Part shown: positions 32,739 through 41,517 of the stretch, piece after piece
Numbering within the stretch: the first letter of the stretch is position 1
Layout of the letters: every line of letters starts with the position of its first letter
Assembly: GCA_022496185.1 (NCBI GenBank)
Contig: WTXG01000081.1
Location: 1-64,000 of the forward strand
Direction: 5' to 3'
DNA from: Multifurca ochricompacta
Taxonomy: Eukaryota; Basidiomycota; Agaricomycetes; Russulales; Russulaceae
Length of the DNA stretch: 64,000 bases
Translations under genes and position numbers: made by a program
Notes under the pieces: model-generated
Seen by the model: the letters and a program-made list of their open reading frames with translations, nothing else
Told to the model about the DNA's origin: nothing
The model's database searches: none

Positions 32739-32815
32739 TGGCTGAAACATGGATTGAACCTAAGACCTCCGGGAACAAGCTCGGTCCAGTGCTCTAACCA
32801 CTAAGCCACCCAGCC
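32739..32815 (-). other. tRNA-like sequence inside the hAT-type element
   Basis: The minus strand folds as a cloverleaf-like 77-mer: a 7 bp acceptor stem with two G-U pairs, an A box (TGGCTTAGTGG) and a B box (GGTTCAATCC). The anticodon arm is imperfect and lacks U33, so a working tRNA is unlikely; a Pol III promoter or SINE-like head is more probable. It resembles the sequence at 34442-34517. Confidence 0.5.
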
Positions 32816-32871
32816 TCACTGGTAAAGACACACAATATATTATATATAGGGTTATGCAGAATTGATTTTAT

Positions 32872-33330
32872 CACTTGTATCTATTTAATTGTGAACATGT
32901 TTTGATCTTATCACTTATATTATCTTAGATGTATATCTTTAGTATCTAATTAATTGTGAACGCATTTTTGATCTTATCACTTAGATGTACATACCAAGTA
33001 TCTAATTAATTGTGAATGCATTTTTGATCTTATCACTTGTATTAGATGTATATCCTAAGTATCTAATTAACTGTGAACGTGTTTTTGATCTTATCACTTA
33101 GATGTACATCCCAAGTATCTAATTAATTGTGAATGCATTTTTGATCTTATCACTTAGATGTACATCCCAAGTATCTAATTAATTGTGAATGCATTTTGAT
33201 CTTATCACTTGTATTAGATGTATATCCCAAGTATCTAATTAACTGTGAACACATTTTTGATCTTATCACTTAGATGTATATCCTAAGTATCTAATTAATT
33301 GTGAACACGTTTTTGATCTTATCAATTAGG
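32872..33330. repeat. Minisatellite, eight to nine units of 55-66 bp
   Basis: Units begin GATCTTATCACTT and contain ATCTAATTAATTGTGAA. Unit starts are near 32872, 32904, 32970, 33025, 33087, 33143, 33198, 33259 and 33315. Two length classes differ by a short indel, suggesting unequal exchange. Confidence 0.85.
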
Positions 33331-34372
33331 CGTGATCCCGGCATCTCTGTACCGACGTGTGCCGACGTGTGCATTCTTAAGCCTACCTTCCTAGATAGGA
33401 AGGCAATGCACAGTCCAATCGGTGCGCCCCACACTTCGCGTTTTTTCGCGTTTTTTCGCGTTTTTTCACATTTCTATAGATATTGTAACTGATTCTTGTT
33501 TTATTTTGGATCGGATGCATGATCTGACTTGAAACTTCGTGGGATTGTAGTAATATATATATTCTTTCTGTGTATGCAAGATGAAGATCTCTGGCTGCCT
33601 CAAACCTTACAAGTAAACCTACGAGTATACCCATGAGTACTTGGATCCGTGTGAGTATAGGACTCGTGGCTCCAGGTGATCCGTGGGAACATACTCATGC
33701 GGATCCAAGTATGGGATTATCTAATCGAAATACCCATGAGTTCGGATCTGGGTAACTCACGAGTGCACTCGTGCTAGGCCCTAATCAAAGCACATACCAA
33801 TAAAGTACCATGCCATTAGGGAGTATGTAGAATCGCACCAGATAGACTTGGTGTGAACTCCCACTGGAGAGATGCTGGCAGATGGCCTTACAAAGTCTCT
33901 GCATAGATCATCTTTTGATCACATGGTAACTGGATTTGGACTAGTGCTGGAATGAAGGAGCTGGAATCTGGAGACCTTGTTCACCAGTTTCACTTTCCCA
34001 CCATGCCACATGAGCATGTTCTCGACCTCGAGAGTGATGCAAGAAGTGTGTAGACTTGCATAAGCGAATCTACAACTCGTATGCAAAGCTCACAAAGAGT
34101 TAGAGAAGTTGGATCTCTGGCTGGTGACATGTTCGTTCAATTGTGAACAGCAGTGTGCTCATTCAACTCATTCCATTTAATGATCGATGCCTTCACCATG
34201 GAGGGATGTTGACATGGGACGTGTCTGGAGATGCTTCAGGCATCTGAGGATCGCTTTAGCTGTAGATAAGATTAGATTAGGTTCCGGAGTTTCGGACTTT
34301 TTACAATATCTTTATTACATTTCTTTCTCTCCTTACTCAGCTGATTTGTGATGTCCTTAGTAATGCGCAGTA

Positions 34373-34594
34373 TGTTGGCTAAACACGCACCCCGATCAAG
34401 GGACCTTAAACAGGACCCTGGCTCACACACTAGAAAAGAAATGGCCACATTGGGGATTGAACCCAAGACCTCTGGACAAGCCGGGTCCGGTGCTCTAAAC
34501 CACTGAGCTACATGGCCTCAGGTTCATAGTGGTACACAACCTCCTATATGAGGTCATGCAGAGTTGCATCGTGCGACACCTGACTGTGTCAACA
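34373..34594 (-). mobile_element. 222 bp TG..CA mini-element carrying a tRNA-like Pol III promoter
   Basis: The ends TGTTG..CAACA and the 5 bp TSD CAGTA (34368-34372 and 34595-34599) are those of an LTR. There is no protein-coding content. Read on the minus strand it opens TGTTGACACAG, like the LTR-A start, and contains a complete tRNA-like sequence. It is best read as a solo LTR of a very small (TRIM/SMART-like) retroelement, though a SINE-like element with coincidental ends is possible. Confidence 0.7.
34442..34517 (-). other. tRNA-like sequence (Ala-type anticodon) within the mini-element
   Basis: This 76 nt sequence forms a full cloverleaf: acceptor GGCCATG with TGTGGCC plus A73, a D arm with A box TAGCTCAGTGG, an anticodon loop CCGGCTT (GGC in the anticodon place, but C at position 33), and a perfect T arm TTGGG/CCCAA with B box GGTTCAATCC. 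The C33 argues against a normal decoding tRNA; both Pol III boxes look functional. Confidence 0.6.
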
Positions 34595-34978
34595 CAGTAA
34601 GCACGTGATATCTCTTTGGCCAATGGCCTTTATCTCTCTTTGTTTATTGTCTGGCACTTGTGGACTTATTCCCAGTGTGCACAGACCATTTCCCCTGGCC
34701 CCCATGGGTATATAAGGGTGTCTGTTTCATCTCTTTCACTTCAGAGTTCTTCTACCTCTGAAGTGTAAGTTCCCTTTTACTATACTTTCCTTTTACCTTT
34801 GACTAACCGTCTTCTGTAGACTACTTGTCTTTTAGGTCAGTAGTATAGTTGTATAGAGTTCTTCTACCTCTGAAGTACTACTTGTCTTTTAGCCTAACAA
34901 GCTACTAACTGCAGTCAGTATAACCAGCAGCATGATTGTTTGACAGGAACCAGGATCAATTCTTTTTAAATCATCTCA

Positions 34979-35860
34979 ATGTCTTCCATTGTCTTCCCTC
35001 CCACTTTCAAGTTTGACAAGCTTGATGGCTTGAACTGGCAGCAGTGGTCAGTGTCTTTCACCGCCCTGCTGAGGATCAATGGGATGAAGAGGCACATCAC
35101 ACATGATGCCCCTGAATTCCTCAATCCTCCCAAGCCAGAGGATGGAGAAAAGGATGACGAGTACGCCAACCACTTTGCATCATGGTCAGAGCCAATGTAC
35201 CTGGAGTGGAATAGAGTGGAGGAAATCCTCATGGGAGTTCTGGTGATGGTAACATTGCCAGAAACATACTCCCAAATTGCCTCTGACAGAACTTACCCTT
35301 CTGTCAATGCCAAGTATGAGCATTTGGAATTGCTCTATGGCTCAGTAGGTAGCATGGCCACCTACAACTTGTGGTGTTCTGTGTCCTCCTTCCACTTGGA
35401 GGAGGGCAAGCAATTCAGACCCCAGTTGCAGCATGTGTTGGATGTGAGGAGTACCCTCAAGGAAAATGGGATGGAGATCTCTGATCTCCAGATGAGCTTT
35501 ATTTTGCTCCAATCCCTACCTCCATCCTACAATGCCATTGCTGGCTCTATCCTGGAGTCAGGTCCTCCTGACTGCCTTTCCCCTCAGGACCTTGTACAAA
35601 GGTTCCTAAATGAGGAAAGCCAACTAGCTGGCCCCACAGGAAGTGGTGTTGGGGCTGCCCTTAACAAGGCAGCCCATGTCAACAAAAATAAAAATAAAAA
35701 ACAAGTATCTTTCACACCACCTCCTGCAGGTGCATCATCATCCAATGATGTCACCTGCTTCTACTGTCAGAAGCCAGGCCACAAGGCTAATGAATGTCAG
35801 CAGAGGAAACAGGACAGAGCCAATGCTGATGCAGGCAAAAAGGGCAACAAGAGGAAGGGG
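34979..35860 (+). CDS. gag: Copia-B Gag
   Basis: The 294-codon Gag region of the Copia-B polyprotein starts at the ATG after the leader (TCTCAATGTCTTCC). The capsid-like part (LDGLNWQQW, then YNLW and LQMSFILLQSLP motifs) is of the UBN2/retrotran_gag type of copia elements. A CX2CX4HX4C knuckle (CFYCQKPGHKANEC) lies at about residues 260-273, with a basic tail behind it. In the parent element it would read on into protease; here a MITE starts with TAG at 35861. Confidence 0.9.
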
Positions 35861-36364
35861 TAGTGATGTTCCGGCCCGGCTTGGCCCAAAAGCCGCGGCT
35901 TTGGCTCGGCCTGAGGCGGCTCCGGCTTTCCAGAAGTCTGGGCCGAGCCAAAGCCGCCACAGATGGCTTGGCCCTGGCCCGGCTTGGCCCAAGCCGCAGC
36001 TTTTGGTAGAGAAAAGTTTATGACATATAACCAGTAGTTATAGTTCAGCTAATCCACAAATCTGACTTAGTGTGTTACGTATTGCAAAGCTATATCGAAG
36101 AAAAAGTTTGAAATGCCGCGATAAACATGATCACGTGACCCAAATCAACCACTTTGTGATCAGATTTCTACTGATTTTGACGATTGCTAATGCACTTGTA
36201 TGTGCTGTTGAAAGCCACGGCCTGAGCCGGTGGCTTTGGCTTTTAGTTTCTCTGAGCCGGGCCAAAGCCCTTGCTGGGCCGTCACAACGGCCTGGCTTGG
36301 CCCGGCCCAAACAGGCCCGGCTTGGCCCAGCTTCCGGCTTTGAGCCAGGCCAGGCACATCACTA
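35861..36364. mobile_element. GC-rich hAT-type MITE inside Copia-B
   Basis: This is a 504 bp element with inverted ends TAGTGATGT..ACATCACTA and an 8 bp TSD GGAAGGGG (35853-35860 and 36365-36372). Both ends are packed with GGCCCGGCTTGGCCC-like units on both strands; the middle is AT-rich. There is no coding content. The TSD length and the end sequence point to hAT. Confidence 0.85.
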
Positions 36365-36372
36365 GGAAGGGG

Positions 36373-38270
36373 CAAGGCCCCAGTGTACATAATAACTCCA
36401 CACAAGTAGCTACCATAGTTAATGGTAGCGGCAGAATACAGGAGGTGCATGAGACACCTCGTATTTCACTTTATATGTTGATGGAGAATATGCAAGAAGT
36501 CAATGATGGCAGCAACCCTTGGATGATGGACAGCAGAGCCACCACCCACTTTACACCATACTTAGATGATTTCTCTGAGTATTTCCCACACAAGGGACAT
36601 CAGGTGACAATTGGTGATGGATCTGTAGTCCAAGTCAAAGGAACAGGCAAAGTCATACTCAGAACTCAAAACAATTATGAGTTAGAGTTAAATAATGTCT
36701 TTTATATGCCTGGCAGTGAAAGAATACTGTCAACAAGCTGCATCACAGACAAAGGTGGCTCAGTGGAATTTTCTCCATCTGAGGTCAAAATAAAGTACAA
36801 TAATACAATTATAGCAGAAGGTGTCAAGGCTATGGGACTCTATTGGGTCTTTGGGAAAACTATGCAAAATCTAAATACTGCTTCCCACAAATCTGCATCA
36901 AGTAGCCTTGATACCTGGCATTTGCGCATGGGTCATATGTCAAAAGAGGCCCTCAAAAGACATGCTCCTAAGGCTGTAAAAGGCCTTAGTATTGATAATA
37001 GCCAAGTGGAAGACAAGCCATGTTATGGCTGTGAAATGGGAAAATCACACCATTTTCCATTCCCTCCCTCTCAAAAGAGAGCTTCAGCACCCTTGGAGGT
37101 CATTCATAGTGACCTAGCTGGTCCTTTGCAATGTACTTCAATTCAAGGGAACCTATACTTTGCCACTTTCATAGATGACTTTAGCAGGACAGCTCTAGTT
37201 GTTGCTATGAAAGCAAAAAGTGATTTTACATCAGTCTTCTGTAACATTAAGGCATTCTTGGAAAATAAAACAGACAAGAAAATAAAGACCTTACATACAG
37301 ACTGAGGTGGCGAATTTGTCAATAGGGAGCTGAAGTCTATACTTGAGCAGGCTGGCATAGAGCATAAATTGACAATGCCATATTCCCCACAACAGAATGG
37401 AAGGGCTGAAAGGTTCAACAGAACCATCATGGAGAAAGCTACCAGTATGCTGCATCATGCTGGTCTTTCCCTTGGTTTCTGGGAATGTGCAGTGTGAACA
37501 GCCTGTCACATATACAATAGAACACCTATCCACTCTAATAAGTGGAGGACACCACTTGAGCTTCTGGATGGGGACATTCCAGATGTCTCATACTTTAAAA
37601 TATTTGGCTGCTTAGCCTATTATACTGTCCCAGAGGACAAAAGATGGAAGCTGGATCACAAAGCCAGAGAAACAGTCTTTGTCAGGTATGCACCCCACTC
37701 AAAAGGATATCTTCTTTGGGATATGCATACTCAATCCTTCATATTGTCAAGAGATGTGACATTCAATGAAGGGTCCTTCCCATCCAACCTTGCCAAGGAC
37801 AGCAAGGGAAAGCAAAAGGAAAAAGTTACGCCTTTTGTCTTAGAAGCTGAGAGGCCTGTCCAGCCTCAACCAGCAACAGCCATGGTTCCTCAGGCTCCTG
37901 AAAACAAGGAAGCTGAGGTTGAGGAACAGGAGGTAGTGGAACCTCCTCAAGTAAATCCTGAGCCTACCACACCTGAAAATGAAATAGATACACATGATGT
38001 CACTATCTATCAGATGCCTCCATCCCAAATTATGGAACCATCTGAACTCCCCCAGAGAAACCATGCCAAAAGACAGTCTAAGAAAAATGTTGGCAGACTT
38101 CCCCAACCAGTATTTACTAAGGAAAGTCCATGCTCTCAGCAACATGACAGGGCTGTGCAGGAAGATTTAGATCTTGATACTGCCCATCCCAAACATTCAT
38201 GCCACATGAATCCTTGATTTTATAATGAGGATAATGCTGAGTTCATGCAAGGTTCTTCCAGACTTGGACA
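36373..38270 (+). pseudogene. pol: Copia-B pol, protease and integrase part, with three TGA codons
   Basis: The frame continues gag after the MITE. The protease motif reads MMDSRATTHF, where the family has DSGA, so the catalytic loop glycine is lost. The integrase has the HHCC region (WHLRMGHMS..CYGCEMGK), HSDLAGPLQ, the LHTD motif and the ERFNRT glutamate. TGA codons interrupt at 37303-37305, 37495-37497 and 38215-38217; the first and last align with arginine codons in Copia-A2. There are no frameshifts. The frame is cut at 38270 by Tc1 element T2. Confidence 0.88.
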
Positions 38271-38272
38271 TA

Positions 38273-39882
38273 CAGTAGCCCACAAAACCGTTCCAATGTT
38301 TGGCCACCCTGAAGAGATTGACCTACCACACAATGAGAATAATTTCCAAAATTAGTACAAATTAGTAGATGATAGTGTAGCATCTAAGCTTCAATTAGAG
38401 CCTATAATAATGTCAATTGGATCAGTGGTTCATGATATATAAAATGTTTTGTGAGGCATTATCATTGGAACGGTTTTGTGGCCAACATGTGAGATGACAA
38501 AACCGGTATCTGGTGGTCATGGGAATGCATTGACAGTCATGTGACAATGTTTAATAAGTTAAACACACACCAAATAATCATCAAGAACACTTGCTTCTTA
38601 CCATGCATGCCCTCTCTGCTGTCAAAAGGACTCACATCATCTCCCTCCTCACTTCAGGCAAATCTGCCCATAAAGTGTCAACTATGACTGGCCATGGCAC
38701 TATTATCATCTCAAGATGGGTCATAAATACTGCCCTTACCATCCCAAGTCAAATGGAGGGAGACCAAGGAAGCTGACAGAGAGAAATGCTCAGCATGCTG
38801 TTTGCCTTATCTCCTCTGGCAGGGCAGACACAGATGTGGAAGTGACTAGAGCACTTCAGAAGTTGTTAATGGGTTCCTCTATCAACATAATATGCCCATC
38901 CATCCTCCCATCAAGTTTTCAAGCCATAACTGGCCCCTCCCATATCATACACCCCCATTCCATCATAAGTGCAATAGGCCACAAAACCAATTCAATGACA
39001 TTGCTACACAAAACATTTTATATATCATGAACCACTGACCCAATTGACATCAGTATAGGCTCTAAGTGACACTTAGATGATACAATATCATCTACCAATT
39101 TCTACTAATTTTGGAAATTATTCCTATGGTGTGGTTGGTCAATCTCTTCAGGATGGTTAAACATTGGAATGGTTTTGTGGGTTACTGTATGATGGAATGG
39201 GGGTGTATGATATGGGAGGGGCCAGTTATGGCTTGAAAACTTGATGGGAGGATGGATGGGCATATTATGTTGATAGAGGAACCCATTAACAACTTCTGAA
39301 GTGCTCTAGTCACTTCCACATCTGTGTCTGCCCTGCCAGAGGAGATAAGGCAAACAGCATGCTGAGCATTTCTCTCTGTCAGCTTCCTTGGTCTCCCTCC
39401 ATTTGACTTGGGATGGTAAGGGCAGTATTTATGACCCATCTTGAGATGATAATAGTGCCATGGCCAGTCATAGTTGACACTTTATGGGCAGATTTGCCTG
39501 AAGTGAGGAGGGAGATGATGTGAGTCCTTTTGACAGCAGAGAGGGCATGCATGGTAAGAAGCAAGTGTTCTTGATGATTATTTGGTGTGTGTTTAACTTA
39601 TTAAACATTGTCACATGACTGTCAATGCATTCCCATGACCACCAGATACCGGTTTTGTCATCTCACATGTTGGCCACAAAACCGTTCCAATGATAATGCC
39701 TCACAAAACATTTTATATATCATGAACCACTGATCCAATTGACATTATTATAGGCTCTAATTGAAGCTTAGATGCTACACTATCATCTACTAATTTGTAC
39801 TAATTTTGGAAATTATTCTCATTGTGTGGTAGGTCAATCTCTTCAGGGTGGCCAAACATTGGAACGGTTTTGTGGGCTACTG
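38273..39882. mobile_element. Tc1/mariner-like giant fold-back element T2
   Basis: The element is 1610 bp with TA TSDs (38271-38272 and 39883-39884). The two arms, about 690 bp each (38273-38965 and 39190-39882), are near-perfect inverted copies. Each carries the terminal repeat CAGTAGCCCACAAAACC plus the 5' end of a transposase gene. The hinge (about 38966-39190) contains a diverged single end of the same family. The transcript would form a very long hairpin. Confidence 0.85.
38591..39030 (+). pseudogene. Tc1-like transposase N-terminus, left arm of T2 (mirrored at 39564-39182, minus)
   Basis: The frame gives a helix-turn-helix start (MHALSAVKRTHIISLLTSG..) and, after a frame change near 38716 found in both arms, a second DNA-binding part (KSNGGRPRKLTERNAQHA). 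This is the bipartite HTH layout of Tc1 transposases. The catalytic DDE domain is absent. Confidence 0.7.
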
Positions 39883-40067
39883 TATGGAGTTGTTAAATGT
39901 CAAACAAACATGTTGCTGGTTATACTGACTGTGGTTAGTAGCGGTTTAGGCTAAAAGACAAGTAGTACTTCAGAGGTTAGAAGAACTCTGTAGAACTATA
40001 CTACTGACCTAAAAGACAAGTAGTCTACAGAAGACGGTTAGTCAAAGGTAAAAAAGAGAGTATAGTA

Positions 40068-40577
40068 TGTTGACACAGGATGTGTCTGGAGATGCTTCAG
40101 GCATCTAAGGTTCGCTTCAGCTGTAGATTAGATTAGATTAGATTCCGGAGTATCGGACTTTTTATGTTATCTTTATTACATTTCTTTCTCTCCTTACTCA
40201 GCTGATTAGTGATGGACTTAGTAATGCGCAGTAAGCATGTGATATCTCTTTGGCCAATGGCCTTTATCCCTCTCTGTTTATTGTCCGGCACTTGTGGACT
40301 TATTCCCAGTGCGCACAGACCATTTCCCCTGACCCCTGTGGGTATATAAGGGAGTCTGTTTTGTCTCTTACACTTCAGAGTTCTTCTAACCTCTGAAGCG
40401 TAAGTTCCTTTTACTTTACTCTCTACTACCTCTAGACTAACCTTGTATATAGACTTGTCTTTTTAGGTCAGTAGTGTAGTAATATCAGAGTTCTTCTAAC
40501 CTCTGAAGCACTTGTCTTTTTTAGCCTAACCCGCTACTAACCACAGTTAGTATAACCAGCAGCATCATTGTTTGACA
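40068..40577 (+). repeat. Copia-A2 5' LTR
   Basis: The LTR is 510 bp, TGTTGACACAGG to TTGTTTGACA. It contains an (ATTAG)n stretch, TATATAAGGG, two CTTCAGAG/CTCTGAAG hairpins and an intron-like segment 40400-40466 (GTAAGT, CTAAC at 40437-40441, TTTTTAG, 67 bp). Confidence 0.94.
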
Positions 40578-41517
40578 GGTTATGGGCCCTGCTGCTCATA
40601 CTGACTGATTTAATTCCCTTTGTTCATAAACAGCCCAACTCACTTTTTGCACTTCAAGCTCACAAAAGCTTTAAAGTCTTTCCCACCAGCTTCTTCCTGT
40701 GAGCTTTCCTATTTACTGTCTGTGCACCTTAACACCCCACAGGATGACGCAGTTTACTGCTCATCCTGAACTGTTTGGCTAGCCCTTCGGGGTTCTTGCA
40801 AAAGATGATGAGGGACCCTAAGCGGGTGAAACATCTTGAGCTCCTTGAGTGCGCACTAGGTATTAGTAATTTCATAGTTGTAGCTGGGTTTTCATCCCAT
40901 AGATAGTCTTAGTAGGCCTATAGCCAGAAGCTTGTGGCTTTAAGTCCAGTCAATGCTTGGCTCTGTCTGTAAGCCGGGTTTAGCGACCCGCATGTGGAGT
41001 TTAGGGTCTAGAACAAGGCATGGGTAGTCACTCCCATGACGCTTGGGCTCGATACAAGTAGGCTGCACTACTATAGTCTATACATAGTAGATATAGTCTT
41101 CATCTCTGGGCATAAGTATCCGTTGCCTTTGTAGGGTAACCATGCCCTACCAGAGACAGACTTGTCATCTACTTAGTCATGGCCCCAATCATCTAGGGCT
41201 TAATCATGGACTCCACCACCAGCATTAGAGGAAGGGCTCTACACCCTTTGTCTCTAATGGAACTTGCGGTTGGCTCCTCCATGACATGACTCCCAGTCTT
41301 GTTTACACTAGACACTCTGGCTAGTCTACCAGAGCTTATGTCTAGTTACAGGATTGCGCTAGACAGCTTTACTATACCTAGAAAGTCGCACAACAGAGGC
41401 AGGACCTTCTTAGGTTCTGAAGCATAGCGCCACAGTATGGGGTGGCACTCTTAAGCGAGACCTGGGCACTGGTTCTAACTGCTCCTTGGAACCAGGAACT
41501 TTTTACAACATCTCAAA
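40578..41517 (+). ncRNA. Copia-A2 half-tRNA primer site and structured leader
   Basis: GGTTATGGGCCCTG starts at 40578, next to the LTR. The remaining roughly 925 nt are non-coding but strongly conserved in all copia copies here, with conserved stems as described for Copia-B. Gag starts at 41518. Confidence 0.65.

Larger units (their letters stand above)
32510..33783. mobile_element. hAT-type non-autonomous element with internal minisatellite
   Basis: Terminal inverted repeats TAGGGCATAGCACGAG and CTCGTGCTAGGCCCTA bound 1274 bp, and the 8 bp TSD ATCAAAGC (32502-32509 and 33784-33791) matches the hAT superfamily. Subterminal regions carry repeated ACTCGCG/GGATCCGGGT-like motifs. There is no transposase; the interior holds a tRNA-like sequence, a tandem repeat and three CGCGTTTTTT units (about 33437-33466). 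Confidence 0.85.
31888..34206 (+). pseudogene. Copia-A3 RT/RNase H remnant with 3' untranslated part
   Basis: The sequence starts inside the RT (IVERFGMGDSNPVYTP) and runs to RNase H (HGFADSSWGDQED, LHCDNKGAVDLALNPVTGR) at 32502. It is interrupted by the hAT-type element and resumes at 33792 to the pol stop (TGA at 33953-33955), followed by the 3' non-coding part and purine tract. No start or catalytic YVDD is left. Confidence 0.88.
24119..34945 (+). mobile_element. Copia-A3, internally deleted and multiply interrupted
   Basis: The 5' LTR (24119-24630) and 3' LTR (34207-34945) share TSD GGAAC (24114-24118 and 34946-34950) and interrupt Copia-B just upstream of its gag. Inside, only the leader (24631-25342) and the RT/RNase H end (31888-34206) remain. 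Copia-A1 stands between them, in place of gag, protease and integrase. Confidence 0.9.
34207..34945 (+). repeat. Copia-A3 3' LTR, split by a 222 bp element
   Basis: Without the insertion at 34373-34599 the LTR is 512 bp, equal to the 5' copy. It follows ACCATGGAGGGA and precedes TSD GGAAC. Confidence 0.93.

Noticed and set aside
32872..33330. CRISPR-like array
   Set aside because: Units are contiguous tandem copies without unique spacers and lie within a eukaryotic transposon.
34442..34517. Ordinary tRNA-Ala gene
   Set aside because: Position 33 is C rather than U and the sequence lies inside a transposon with its own TSD, so a Pol III promoter role is more likely than decoding.
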